A DNA stretch of 64,000 nucleotides from CAMPJU01 sp036675265 (GTDB taxonomy: Bacteria; Pseudomonadota; Gammaproteobacteria; Xanthomonadales; Xanthomonadaceae), in NCBI GenBank assembly GCA_036675265.1, contig JAKFFJ010000051.1, positions 5,286 through 69,285 on the forward strand. Reading direction: 5' to 3'. The position numbers and the translations under genes are program-made. The notes beneath the pieces are model-generated. The model was not told the origin of the DNA, did no database searches, and worked only from the letters and a program-made list of their open reading frames with translations. Below are positions 1 to 8,650 of the stretch, in pieces. Each line of letters begins with the position of its first letter. The stretch's first letter is position 1.

Positions 1-1
1 C

Positions 2-2011
2 GATGCCCAGGTTCAGGGTGCCCACCGGCAGGCCGATCCGCGCCTGCAGGTCGACGGTCGTGAAGCCCTCGAAGCCGCCGGCCGGTTCGCCACGGTGCTC
101 GAATTCGCGATCGTCCGCGTGGCTGGCCTGCAACCGCGTGGCGACGACCGGCGACCAGTCGTGTTCCCAGAACGCGGTGACGCGGTCCGGGCTGATGTTG
201 ACGCCGGGCAGGTCGCTGTCCAACCGGTTGTCCTGGTTGCTGTCGTAGCGACCGTCGGCCGTCGCCCAAGCGACGCCCAGGCGCGCAGCGTCGGTGAGCT
301 GCAGCGCGACGTTGCCCTCGATGCCCTCGATCTCGGTGGCCTCGCGCTTGACGAGGTAACTCTGGGTCGCGGTGTCGAAGGCGAGGCGCGAGCCGAACGC
401 CGAATCGGACCAGTACGCGGCCAGGTGCACCAGCCAGCGGCCGTCGTCGTAGTCGAGCCCGACTTCGCGGTTGTCGGCGATGACCGGCGTCAGGTCGACG
501 AGGCCCTCGACGCTCTGGCCGGGCTCGTCGATGCCGCGCAGCACGCGGCCGATGTCGGCGACGCTGTAGCCCTCCGCATAGGAGGCGTAGAGCTTGAGGT
601 GGTCGGCCAGCGTCCACACCGCGCCGAAGTTGGGCAGTACTTCGCTGAAGGAGGGATTCCCGCCTTCGACGTGCTGGCTGCCCATGCGGGGGATGGTCAC
701 GAAGTCGTCGACCTCCAGTTCCGCGCGCTCGTAGCGCAGGCCGCCGCTGAGCATGACCGGGCCGACCTCGTACTGGGCCTGCACGAGCGGCGAGATCGCC
801 TGGTACGTGGTCGGCGGCACGTAGCCGATGTCGGCGACGACGTAGCGCTGGTCGGTCGTGTCGCGGATCACGTCCAGCCCCAGGCTGGCGCGCAGCGGCA
901 GGCCGAACAGGTACCCGCGGGACCAGGTGAACTTGCCGCCTTCCTTCTCCGCGTTGATCTGGGTCTGGTCGTACCAGGTCCCGGTGCTGCCGGTATTGAA
1001 GAAGTCCTCGTACGCGAAGCTGCCGTAGCGCGCGGCGAAGTCCGTCCAGAACACCTGCGCCTGGAACGTGCCGCCGGCCAGGTCGCGGTCGGTGTAGTCG
1101 AGGCTGACCGAGGTGGAGTCGTTGCGCGGCGGCGCCAGCGGCTGGTCGCCCGGGACCGCGGTGGCGGGGATGCCCTGCTCGAAGTCGCCGACGACGACCG
1201 CGTAGTGGCCTTCGCCGGTCAGGCGGAAGCGGTTGGCCGTCAGCTGCAGGCGGCGCTGGTCGTCGAGCGCCCAGCCGCCCTTCGCGAACAGGTTGTGGCT
1301 GTGCGCATCCATCAGGTCGCCCTGCACGGGATCGACGGCGATCGCGGCGCCGTCGCCGTCGTAGTACAGGCCTTCCTCGGCATACGAGGCGCCACCGACG
1401 AAATCGAACGCGCCCTGGTGCGTGCCGAACAGGTACGAGCCCCGGTAGCCGGCGCTGTCGTCCTGGCGGGGTGCCGCGGTGCTCGCGCCGAGCGTGACTT
1501 CCTGGAAGCCTTCGCCGCCACGGCGCGGCGCGCGCTTGGTGATGATGTTGATGATGCCGCCGGACGCGCCCAGGCCCTGCAGCGCGTTGGCGCCGTGGAT
1601 GACCTCGATGCGCTCGATCATCGCGGGGTCGATGGTGTGCGCGTCGCGCGAGCCGTCGCGCAGCGGGGTGGATTGCGGCACGCCGTCGACCATGTACAGC
1701 GGCTGCCGCCCGCGCAGCGACTCGCCGAAGCTCGACATCTTCTGGCGCGATGGCGCGAACGCGGGAATCAGGTTGGCGAGCAGCTGCGACAGGTCGCGGG
1801 TCATCGCCAGCTGCTGGCGCAGGGCCTCCTGGTCGACGATCGTGATGGTGTTGGGCAGGGCCGCGTCGGAATCGGGCACGCGGCTGGTGCTGGCGGAAAC
1901 GACGATCCGGTCCAGGTCCGTCGCGTCGCGGGCATCCTGGGCGAAGGCGGGGGTGGGGGCCAGGGAGGAGAGGGCAGCGGCAATGGCCGCGGCAAGCGGG
2001 AGGCGGGTCAT
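2..2011 (-). CDS. TonB-dependent siderophore-type outer membrane receptor (3' end outside window)
   Basis: Outer-membrane receptor predicted to import a ferric siderophore or similar ligand using TonB energy. About 670 codons are visible; the C-terminal strands and stop lie beyond the left edge. The ATG at 2011 opens a signal peptide ending near AFAQD. Next come a TonB-box-like segment (DLDRIVVSAS), a plug domain with SFGESLRGRQPLYMVDG and the IERIEVIHGANALQGLG signature, and then beta-barrel sequence. The barrel runs to the FTTVDLQARIGL segment seen near the end of this family. A perfect Fur-like palindrome lies just upstream, so iron repression is likely. The family call is firm; the ligand is unknown. 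Confidence 0.9.
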   Translation of the reverse strand, partial: MTRLPLAAAIAAALSSLAPTPAFAQDARDATDLDRIVVSASTSRVPDSDAALPNTITIVDQEALRQQLAMTRDLSQLLANLIPAFAPSRQKMSSFGESLRGRQPLYMVDGVPQSTPLRDGSRDAHTIDPAMIERIEVIHGANALQGLGASGGIINIITKRAPRRGGEGFQEVTLGASTAAPRQDDSAGYRGSYLFGTHQGAFDFVGGASYAEEGLYYDGDGAAIAVDPVQGDLMDAHSHNLFAKGGWALDDQRRLQLTANRFRLTGEGHYAVVVGDFEQGIPATAVPGDQPLAPPRNDSTSVSLDYTDRDLAGGTFQAQVFWTDFAARYGSFAYEDFFNTGSTGTWYDQTQINAEKEGGKFTWSRGYLFGLPLRASLGLDVIRDTTDQRYVVADIGYVPPTTYQAISPLVQAQYEVGPVMLSGGLRYERAELEVDDFVTIPRMGSQHVEGGNPSFSEVLPNFGAVWTLADHLKLYASYAEGYSVADIGRVLRGIDEPGQSVEGLVDLTPVIADNREVGLDYDDGRWLVHLAAYWSDSAFGSRLAFDTATQSYLVKREATEIEGIEGNVALQLTDAARLGVAWATADGRYDSNQDNRLDSDLPGVNISPDRVTAFWEHDWSPVVATRLQASHADDREFEHRGEPAGGFEGFTTVDLQARIGLPVGTLNLGI

Positions 2012-2044
2012 GGGCGTCCGACAGGGTGCGATCGGCGCAAGTGT

Positions 2045-2063
2045 AATGCGAATTATTCGCATT
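2045..2063 (-). promoter_or_regulatory. Fur box upstream of the TonB receptor
   Basis: AATGCGAATTATTCGCATT is a perfect 9-1-9 inverted repeat with the spacing and AT-rich core of gammaproteobacterial Fur boxes. It sits 34-52 bases upstream of the receptor ATG, where a repressor would cover the promoter or early transcript. The palindrome is seen directly; Fur binding is inferred. Confidence 0.8.
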
Positions 2064-2100
2064 TACAAAATGCCGGCGCCCACGAAGGGGCCGCCGCAGG

Positions 2101-3078
2101 TCAGTCGCCGAAACGCGCCACCAGTTCGCCGCGTTTCGGCATGGCGACCGCCGCCCCGGGGCGCTCGGACGACAGTGCGGCGTAGCGGTTCGCGAAACGC
2201 ACGTGGTGCCCGAAGGGCGCACGCCGGTCGAGCGCCAGCGACGCGGCGAGCGCACCGCAGAACGCGTCGCCGGCGCCGGTGGTGTCGCGCACGGCCACCG
2301 CTTGCGCCGCGAGCCGCTGGAAGGCAATGGGCCCGCCTCCGCCTGCATGGTCCGGCGCCGTGTCCGGATGCGACACGAAGCAACCCGCCGCCCCGAGGGT
2401 GACGACCACCCGTCCGGCTGGCAGGAGCTGGCGACACAGGGCATGCAGCGTGGCGTCGCCGAGCCCGGCGACGGCCTGCGCCGGGATGGCATCGCCCAGG
2501 TGGCGATGCACCAGCGCGGCGAACTCGGTCTCGTTCGGCACCAGGACATCGCACGATGCGAGCAGGTCGGGCGTGGTGGGGGCATCGGCGGGCGCGGGAT
2601 TGAGCAGCGTGGGCACGCCGGCGCCACGCGCCAGTTGCATCGCGGCGCGCACCGCCGGGACCGGCACCTCGAGTTGCGCGAGCAGGACGCCGGCCCCGGC
2701 GATGGCGGCGGCGTGGTCCGCGATGAATTCCGGTGACAGGTCGGCATTGGCGCCAGGCGCCACGACAATGCTGTTGGTGCCGTGGGCGGCCACGAAGATG
2801 CCGGCCGTCCCCGTCGGCGACCGGCTCCCGGCCACGCGCAACTCGATGCCCTCGGCCTGCGCCATGGCACGCGCCGCCGCGCCGGCGTCGTCGTCGCCGA
2901 GCGCGCACGCGAACGTCGTGCCGGCGCCGGCCCGGGCGGCCGCCACGGCCTGGTTGAACCCCTTGCCGCCTGGACCGCTGGCGTAGCGACCACCGATCGT
3001 CTCGCCCGGTCGCGGCAGCGACGCGGCCGTCCAGGCATGGTCGAGATTGAAGGAACCGACGACGACGACGCGGGTCAC
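2101..3078 (-). CDS. rbsK: ribokinase (PfkB family)
   Basis: Cytoplasmic kinase that phosphorylates D-ribose to ribose 5-phosphate, feeding the pentose phosphate and nucleotide pools. The 325-aa length fits ribokinase. The N-terminal part has VVGSFNLDH and the substrate-binding GGKGFNQAVAAARAG motif. The C-terminal PfkB signature DTTGAGDAFCGALAAS contains the catalytic aspartate and anion hole. The start is GTG at 3078, with GGAG a few bases upstream. A nucleoside transporter gene lies nearby on the same strand, so the ribose may come from nucleosides. Another PfkB sugar kinase is possible, but the GGKGFNQA motif favours ribokinase. Confidence 0.9.
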   Translation of the reverse strand: MTRVVVVGSFNLDHAWTAASLPRPGETIGGRYASGPGGKGFNQAVAAARAGAGTTFACALGDDDAGAAARAMAQAEGIELRVAGSRSPTGTAGIFVAAHGTNSIVVAPGANADLSPEFIADHAAAIAGAGVLLAQLEVPVPAVRAAMQLARGAGVPTLLNPAPADAPTTPDLLASCDVLVPNETEFAALVHRHLGDAIPAQAVAGLGDATLHALCRQLLPAGRVVVTLGAAGCFVSHPDTAPDHAGGGGPIAFQRLAAQAVAVRDTTGAGDAFCGALAASLALDRRAPFGHHVRFANRYAALSSERPGAAVAMPKRGELVARFGD

Positions 3079-3198
3079 GCGCGCTCCGGGGGGAAGGGAC
3101 AGCCGGCCGCAGCATAACGCGCGTTCAGCGACCCTTGCCGCCGCGCTGACGACCAGTTTCCTATGGTGGACGTTCCCTCGAACCCACGGCAGACCGTC

Positions 3199-3735
3199 AT
3201 GGCCCGCAAGCCCGAAGCGTCACCCGACAAGAAGCGGGACGACCAGCGCGACCTCCAGCGTGATCGTCCTTCCGTAACCAACCGCGCCTGGGGCACGTCG
3301 CATGACCCGGGCGACCAGTCGTTCGGGTATCCCGGTCAGGGTGGCTACGGCGATTTCAGGACCCGCGACATCGACGACGCCCCGGTCATGGACCCGCCGG
3401 CGCGGGAAGCCGCGGGGGAGTCGCGGGCGCGACCCGACGACCGCCTGCGCGAAGCGGTCGCCGACCGGCTGGATGCGGACGGCAAGGTCGACGCGAACCA
3501 GGTGCTGGTGGCCGCCGAGGACGGGGTCGTCACCCTGACCGGTGAAGTGAGCGAGGCGTGGATGAAGGATTGCGCCGAGGACATCGCGCGGACCGTCACC
3601 GGCGTGCGCGAGGTGCACAACGCGGTCAGTTGCGACGACGGCAGCGCGTCGTTTGGCCCGCCCGGCAAGGCCGTGCGCAGCGGCGCGGACCAGCGCGGGC
3701 CCGCCACCGGCCGGCCGGGGCGCAACGACCGCTAG
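3199..3735 (+). CDS. BON-domain protein
   Basis: Small hydrophilic protein of about 178 aa. The N-terminal half is charged and low in complexity, with a GYPGQGGYGDF segment. The C-terminal half is one BON domain (approximately residues 85-150) with the typical pattern of DDRLREAVADRL, VLVAAEDGVVTLTGEV and VREVHNAVS. BON domains bind phospholipid or other ligands and occur in osmotic-shock and membrane-stability proteins such as OsmY. No signal peptide is obvious. The ATG at 3199 was chosen over 3163 because the earlier one falls inside a TATGGT -10-like sequence (3162-3167). Neither start has a strong ribosome binding site. Confidence 0.75.
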   Translation: MARKPEASPDKKRDDQRDLQRDRPSVTNRAWGTSHDPGDQSFGYPGQGGYGDFRTRDIDDAPVMDPPAREAAGESRARPDDRLREAVADRLDADGKVDANQVLVAAEDGVVTLTGEVSEAWMKDCAEDIARTVTGVREVHNAVSCDDGSASFGPPGKAVRSGADQRGPATGRPGRNDR

Positions 3736-3748
3736 GACGCGTCGCGCC

Positions 3749-5044
3749 TCACATCGAGAACCAGGTCAGCACGCCGGCGATCGTCGCGGTCATGAAGGTC
3801 GCGATGGAGCCGCCGAGCACCGCGCGCATGCCGAAGCGCGCCAGGTCGGACCGCCGCTCGGGGGCCAGCCCCCCGATGCCGCCGATCTGGATCGCGATCG
3901 AGGAGAAGTTGGCGAAGCCGCAGAGCGCGTAGGTCGCGATCAGCGTCGCCTCGGGCGACAGCACGATGTCGGTCCCGCCCTTGAGGATCTCCGACAGGTG
4001 CGCGTAGGCGACGAACTCGTTGAGCACGATCTTCTCGCCGATGAGGCCGCCGACGGCCGTCGCATCCGCCCAGGGGGTGCCGATCACCCAGGCGATCGGG
4101 GCCAGCACGTAGCCCAGGATCGTCGCCAGGTCGGTGGGCTTGCCCAGCGCCGCCGCCAGTCCCGTCACCTCGCCCAGCCAGGTCAGCGGCCAGTTGATCA
4201 GTGCGATCAACGCGATGAACGCCAGCAGCATCGCGCCGACGTTCAGCGCCAGGCGCAGGCCGTCGCTCGCGCCGACCGCGGCGGCATCGATCACGTTGAC
4301 GGTCGACTTCTCGACTTCCATGTTCACCGTGCCGCGGGTCAGCGGCTCGGCTGTCTCCGGGACCAGGATCTTGGCGATCACCAGCGTCGCCGGCGCGGCC
4401 ATGATCGAGGCGGCCAGCAGGTGCTTGGCGTAGAACACCTGCGCCGCCTCGTCGCTGCCGCCCAGCATGGTCACGTAGGCGGCGAGCACGCCGCCGGCGA
4501 TGTGCGCCATGCCGCCGATCATGATCGTCAGCAACTCGGACTGCGTCATGCGCGAGATGTAGGGCTTGATCGTCAGCGGCGCCTCGGTCTGCCCGATGAA
4601 CACGGACGCGCACACGCTGGTGGTCTCCGCGCCCGACACGCGCATGAGCCGGGTGATCGCCCAGGCCATGCCGCGCACGATCCACTGCATGACGCCGAGG
4701 TGGTACAGCACGCCCATCAGCGATGCGAAGAAGATGATGGTCGGCAGCACCTGGAACGCGAAGATGAAGCCCAGGTTGTCGACATCCATCAGGCTGCCGA
4801 ACACGAAGTTGCTGCCTTCGTTGACGAAGCCGAGCACGCGCACGAAACCGTGGCCGATCGCCTCGAACACGTCCTTTCCGCCCGGCACCAGCAGGACCAG
4901 GGCCGCGAACGCGACCTGCAGGGTGACGCCGGTGGCCACCAGCCGCCAGTCCACCGCCCGCTTGTTGTTGGAGAAGAGGAACGCGATGCCGATGAGCACC
5001 GCCAGGCCGAACAGCCCGAATGCGACCCGCGCCAGACCTTCCAT
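3749..5044 (-). CDS. nupC: concentrative nucleoside transporter (NupC/CNT family)
   Basis: Inner-membrane symporter importing nucleosides with H+ or Na+. The 431-aa protein is hydrophobic throughout. It carries CNT landmarks: a VFGSL-FAFQVLPTIIFFASLMGVLYHLG region, GQTEAPL near the middle, a GGMAHIAGGVLAAY segment, and C-terminal YALCGFANFSSIAIQIGGIG. The start at 5044 (MEGLARV) is preceded by AGGGGAAG and gives the usual CNT N-terminus. Its 3' end faces the BON gene with a 13-base gap. With ribokinase close by, it fits a nucleoside salvage role. Substrate preference among purines and pyrimidines cannot be read from the sequence. Confidence 0.92.
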   Translation of the reverse strand: MEGLARVAFGLFGLAVLIGIAFLFSNNKRAVDWRLVATGVTLQVAFAALVLLVPGGKDVFEAIGHGFVRVLGFVNEGSNFVFGSLMDVDNLGFIFAFQVLPTIIFFASLMGVLYHLGVMQWIVRGMAWAITRLMRVSGAETTSVCASVFIGQTEAPLTIKPYISRMTQSELLTIMIGGMAHIAGGVLAAYVTMLGGSDEAAQVFYAKHLLAASIMAAPATLVIAKILVPETAEPLTRGTVNMEVEKSTVNVIDAAAVGASDGLRLALNVGAMLLAFIALIALINWPLTWLGEVTGLAAALGKPTDLATILGYVLAPIAWVIGTPWADATAVGGLIGEKIVLNEFVAYAHLSEILKGGTDIVLSPEATLIATYALCGFANFSSIAIQIGGIGGLAPERRSDLARFGMRAVLGGSIATFMTATIAGVLTWFSM

Positions 5045-5125
5045 CGCGCTTTGCTTCCCCTGCGGGCCCCTGCCGCCGACGGCGCAGGTTAGGTCACGCA
5101 CCCCACGCCGGCAAGCCGCGGTCGT

Positions 5126-6271
5126 TCAGCCGTCGCGCGCGGCCACGCGGTTGCCGCCCCCGGCCTTGGCCTGCTTCAGGCGCAGGTCGGCGCGGCGCAG
5201 CAACCCCGGCAGGTTGCCGGCATCGTTCGGGCAGGCCGCCAGGCCCGCGCTGAACGCCATCGGCAGGCGTTCGCCGCCGCGTTCGGCGACGAAGCCGCGT
5301 GCGACCAGTGCGCGGCGCAATGCATCGACGTGCTCCCAGGCCGTTCCGATCGGCTTGCGCAGCAGCAGCACGAACTCCTGGCCGCCCAGGCGCACGAGGT
5401 GCTCGTCCTCGCCAAGGTGTTCGCCGAGCAGCGCGGCGACTTCGCGCAGGGCCCGGTCGCCCGCCGGGTGGCCGGCGTCCTCGTTGACATGCCGGAAATG
5501 ATCCAGGTCCAGCAGCGCCAACGTCCCGCTCGCGCCCGGCTCGATGCCGTCGAGCCAGCGCGGGACCTGGTGCGCCAGCCAGTTGCGGTTGGGCAGGCCG
5601 GTCAGCCCGTCGGTGCCGGACAGCTCGACCAGCCGCAGCATCCGCTGGACGATGGCAGCGGCCACCACCGTGAACAACGCGAGCACCAGCAACCGCTGTC
5701 CCTGCGCGGCGCCACGGACGGCGCCATGGTCGGCCGAGAGCAGCTGTTCGGGTGAGTCCGCCAGCGCGAATGCGATGGCGGCCAGCAGCGCGTACTGCAC
5801 GACTGCGAGCGCGCCGGTGGCGATGGCGACGCGCCCGTCGCTGCGAAGGCCTGCCAGGACGATCGCCAGCGGATAACCGCACCAGGCGACCGTGTTGTTG
5901 AGCGCGGATGGCCATTCGCCGATCCCGATCGCGACCAGCACCAGCGTGGTGGCGGTCACGTCCCACGCACTGCTGGCGAACGGCAGCCAGGGATGCTGGC
6001 GCGGCCGCCGCGCCAGCGCCAGCCAGAGTTGGGCGAACAGGTTGAGGACCAGCACCGCGGCAAGCACCCGCAGGATCCGGGTGAGCGGATCGCCGGCCAG
6101 CGCGCCGGCCACCGGCATCAGCAACAGGAGCACGGCGAGCAATGCGCGCAGCCGTGCGACCAGGCGCTCGCCACCCGCGCCCATCGCCAGCATGGTTTCG
6201 TCGGGCCGGGACAGCAGCGTTGCCGCGAGCCCGCGCGACGGTCGCAAGTCCCCGTCTTGTCCAGCCTGCAT
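5126..6271 (-). CDS. membrane-anchored GGDEF protein with degenerate GGQEF motif
   Basis: Predicted c-di-GMP signalling protein of 381 aa. Residues 40-210 hold about six membrane helices of no recognised sensor family. Residues 215-375 form a GGDEF domain with GTDGLTGLPNRNWL and LLDLDHFRHVNEDAGHPAGD. The signature reads GGQEF at 296-300. The residue replaced by Gln normally helps bind the catalytic metal. No RxxD inhibitory site precedes it. The C-terminal end is also altered (ADLRLKQAKAGGGNRV). It may therefore be a weak or inactive cyclase, or a GTP/c-di-GMP-responsive adaptor. The start could instead be at an internal ATG near residue 27 or 30. Confidence 0.85.
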   Translation of the reverse strand: MQAGQDGDLRPSRGLAATLLSRPDETMLAMGAGGERLVARLRALLAVLLLLMPVAGALAGDPLTRILRVLAAVLVLNLFAQLWLALARRPRQHPWLPFASSAWDVTATTLVLVAIGIGEWPSALNNTVAWCGYPLAIVLAGLRSDGRVAIATGALAVVQYALLAAIAFALADSPEQLLSADHGAVRGAAQGQRLLVLALFTVVAAAIVQRMLRLVELSGTDGLTGLPNRNWLAHQVPRWLDGIEPGASGTLALLDLDHFRHVNEDAGHPAGDRALREVAALLGEHLGEDEHLVRLGGQEFVLLLRKPIGTAWEHVDALRRALVARGFVAERGGERLPMAFSAGLAACPNDAGNLPGLLRRADLRLKQAKAGGGNRVAARDG

Positions 6272-6325
6272 CGCCTACCCCCCGCCGCGAGCATATCGCG
6301 GCGTGGCAGGCGCGATCGCCGTGAC

Positions 6326-7342
6326 TCAGTAGGTTCCGGGCACCGCGGGCGGCGGTGGCGGTGCAGGCGCCCGGGCCGGACGCGGCGGTGCCGGGGGCGC
6401 CGGCGGCGCGGGGGGTGCGAGCGGCAACGCGGGGAGCGTTGCCGGCACGGTGATCCGCGCACGGGTCGCCTTGCGGTCGCGCAACACGTCCAGCGTCACC
6501 TCGGCGCCCGGCTCCAGGCGGCGCAGCGCTTCCATCGCTTCGCGCGGCGTCTCCACCACGGTGCGGCCGACCCTGCGGATCACGTCGCCCGGTTGCAACG
6601 CACCCAGGCGCGGTCCCGCGCTGAGCACCAGCACGCCTTCGGTGGTCCCGAAATAACGCCCGAGCTCAGTCCCGACGGTCGCCAGGTTCAGGCCGTTCCA
6701 GCGGAAGGCCTCCAGCAGCATCGGCGCCTCGCCGAGGCGGTCCACCTCGCGACGGATGTCCGGCGCGACCCCGGGGACGCCGCCGCGCACGCGCAACCGG
6801 CGGACGGCCTCGGGCGTCATGACCACCACGTCGCCATGGGTGCTGATCTCGCGGCCGCTGTCATCCACCCAGACGACCACGCGGTCGCCCAGCCGCGGCG
6901 TGACCTCCAGGTCGCGCCGCTTCCCGTCGCGCACGTATCCCAGGCGCACCGGGCGATCGGCATCCAGGTCGGCCAGCAGTCGATGCGCGTTGACCACCCG
7001 CAGTTCGCCGGTGCTGCCCAGCAGGTCGCGCCCGTCGATCGACACCAGCAGGTCGCCGGTACGCAGTCCCGCGTCGGCGGCCGCGCTTCCCGGGGTCACG
7101 GCGGCGATGGCGACGCCGCGGTCCGCGTCCTGCGCGAGCACCACGCCGATGACGGGTTTCGGTGCGACCTGGCGGCGTGCGGCGCGCTCGACCGCGAGGG
7201 GGGTGACCCGCGTGCGCATGTTCGCCGGGACGGAGGGCTTGTCGACCGCGTTCCGGGACGCGTCCTGCGCGACGGCCGGGCCGGCGCCCAACAGTGCCCC
7301 GATCGCCATGGCCAGCGGAAGGATCCTTGCAGTGCGATTCAT
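6326..7342 (-). CDS. exported protein with two PDZ domains and a proline-rich tail
   Basis: A 338-aa protein with a signal peptide cleaved near GPAVAQD, so probably periplasmic. A first PDZ domain (approximately 58-150) contains GVAIAAVTPGSAAADAGLRTGDLLVSIDG. A second (approximately 230-300) contains LSAGPRLGALQPGDVIRRVG. The last 35 residues are almost entirely Pro, Ala and Arg. No trypsin-like protease domain or catalytic triad is visible, so this is a DegP/DegQ-like scaffold without the protease. It lies 25 bases after a putative anti-sigma gene, with an AAGGAAC ribosome binding site. This suggests co-expression with an ECF sigma factor, perhaps in envelope stress sensing. Confidence 0.82.
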   Translation of the reverse strand: MNRTARILPLAMAIGALLGAGPAVAQDASRNAVDKPSVPANMRTRVTPLAVERAARRQVAPKPVIGVVLAQDADRGVAIAAVTPGSAAADAGLRTGDLLVSIDGRDLLGSTGELRVVNAHRLLADLDADRPVRLGYVRDGKRRDLEVTPRLGDRVVVWVDDSGREISTHGDVVVMTPEAVRRLRVRGGVPGVAPDIRREVDRLGEAPMLLEAFRWNGLNLATVGTELGRYFGTTEGVLVLSAGPRLGALQPGDVIRRVGRTVVETPREAMEALRRLEPGAEVTLDVLRDRKATRARITVPATLPALPLAPPAPPAPPAPPRPARAPAPPPPPAVPGTY

Positions 7343-7367
7343 GCCTGTTCCTTTCTATGTGGGGGTT

Positions 7368-7982
7368 TCAGTTGACCTGCACGAGCACGCCGTCGTACTG
7401 CTCGCCGTTGGCGGCCAGCCAGCGGCGCGTGCCTTCGAAGGTGACCAGCGCCTGCAATGCCTCGACACGTTCGTTCCAGAGCGCGTGCGCCTCCGCGGGC
7501 GCCAGCCCGGGGGTGGCGAGCGCGTTGTCGATCGCGGCCAGGCGCGACTCGAGCTGCGCGGACATCGCCGCGGCGCTGCCGGTGGCCACGCGGCCGTCGC
7601 GGGCGTGCGACAGCAGTGTTTCGAGCAGTGCGGATTCCGCCTGGAGCTCGGCGAGCGTCGGGAGCGCACCCCCGGGGTTGTCGGCGGCCTGCGCGAGGGT
7701 GCCGTCCCGTGCAGGCGTGGCGTCGACCGGCGCGGGCGACTGCAGGCCCTGCCACGGCACCGCGATGGCGACGACGAGCGTCGCCGCCAGGGCGAGCCAG
7801 GCGGCCGGGCGCATCCGACGCGACCGGATGGCTGCGCGCGGCATCGGCTCCCTGGACGGCACGTCTCCGCCCAGCCTGGCGGCAACGCGCTGCCAGCCAT
7901 CCACGGGCGGCGACTCCGCGGGCATCCGCGCGAAGGCGTCGCCCCAGTGCGCGGCGGCTTCGTTGGCAGGCACGTCAGGCAT
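7368..7982 (-). CDS. single-pass membrane protein, putative anti-sigma factor
   Basis: A 204-aa protein with no domain I can name from sequence alone. The N-terminal 60 residues are hydrophilic (WGDAFARMPAESPPVDGWQRVAARLGG). A single membrane helix follows at about 68-85 (AAWLALAATLVVAIAVPW), and the remaining roughly 115 residues would be periplasmic and helical. Its gene overlaps the ECF sigma gene by 8 bases. Position, topology and size match sigma-linked membrane regulators, so an anti-sigma role is inferred. A zinc-type HxxxCxxC motif is absent. Confidence 0.6.
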   Translation of the reverse strand: MPDVPANEAAAHWGDAFARMPAESPPVDGWQRVAARLGGDVPSREPMPRAAIRSRRMRPAAWLALAATLVVAIAVPWQGLQSPAPVDATPARDGTLAQAADNPGGALPTLAELQAESALLETLLSHARDGRVATGSAAAMSAQLESRLAAIDNALATPGLAPAEAHALWNERVEALQALVTFEGTRRWLAANGEQYDGVLVQVN

Positions 7983-8553
7983 GGGCGATCTCCCTGCTGC
8001 CTTCCAGCAGCGTGCGCAGGCGGCGGGTGCCGCGCGCGAGTTGCGACTTGGAGAAGCTCGAGGTGCGCTGCATCAGCACCGCGATCTCGTCGTGGGTGTA
8101 GCCCTCGGCGTGGTACAGCCACAGCACGCTGCGGGTGGCCTCGGGCAGGCGCGCCAGCGCGCGCTGCAATGCCGCGGCGTCGGCCGCGGCGGGCGGTGGC
8201 GGCCCCAGGTCCTCGGCATGGTCCAGCGCGCCGTCGTCGCCCAGCTCGCGCGACAGGCGGCGGTCGCGGCGCAGGCGCATCAGCGCCTCGTTGACCGCGA
8301 CCTGTCGCAGCCAGCCCCAGAACGGGCTGCCGCCGCGCGCATCGAAGCCATCGATCCGGGAATACGCCTTGAGCATGGTGTCCTGCAACACGTCCTGGGC
8401 CTGGTCGCGGTCGCCGAGCATCCGTACGGCGAGGGTGAACACGGGCCGCTCGAACCAGCGGTAGAGCTGCTCGAAGGCCGCCCGGTCGCCGGCTCGCACG
8501 CGGGCGAGCAGGGCATCGGGGACGTCGATCGCGAAGCTCGTCGTGGCGGCCAT
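7975..8553 (-). CDS. ECF-type RNA polymerase sigma factor
   Basis: A 192-aa sigma-70 family protein of extracytoplasmic-function type, recruiting RNA polymerase to a dedicated set of promoters. Region 2 includes FEQLYRWFERPVFTLAVRMLGDRDQAQDVLQDTMLKAY. Region 4 includes LARLPEATRSVLWLYHAEGYTHDEIAVLMQ and the SKSQLARG recognition helix. Regions 1.1 and 3 are absent, as expected for the class. It is the first gene of an operon with the overlapping putative anti-sigma gene and the PDZ gene. It diverges from qmcA. The ATG at 8553 has no clear Shine-Dalgarno sequence. Confidence 0.93.
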   Translation of the reverse strand: MAATTSFAIDVPDALLARVRAGDRAAFEQLYRWFERPVFTLAVRMLGDRDQAQDVLQDTMLKAYSRIDGFDARGGSPFWGWLRQVAVNEALMRLRRDRRLSRELGDDGALDHAEDLGPPPPAAADAAALQRALARLPEATRSVLWLYHAEGYTHDEIAVLMQRTSSFSKSQLARGTRRLRTLLEGSREIAHA

Positions 8554-8650
8554 TCAACGAGTCTAGATGCGGCCGGGCGCCGGACCGTCGCAGGGGGCTA
8601 ACATGTCCGGGGGCGGGCAATTCGCCGGGCCGGCAAGGGGGAAGGGGGCA

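Noticed and set aside
95..2185. A 696-codon plus-strand open frame
   Set aside because: It is antisense to the TonB receptor, whose signal peptide, plug motifs and Fur box are convincing. The frame has no family resemblance and reflects high GC.
6326..6440. Pro/Ala-rich repeat as an independent repeat element
   Set aside because: It is simply the coding sequence of the proline-rich tail of the PDZ protein.
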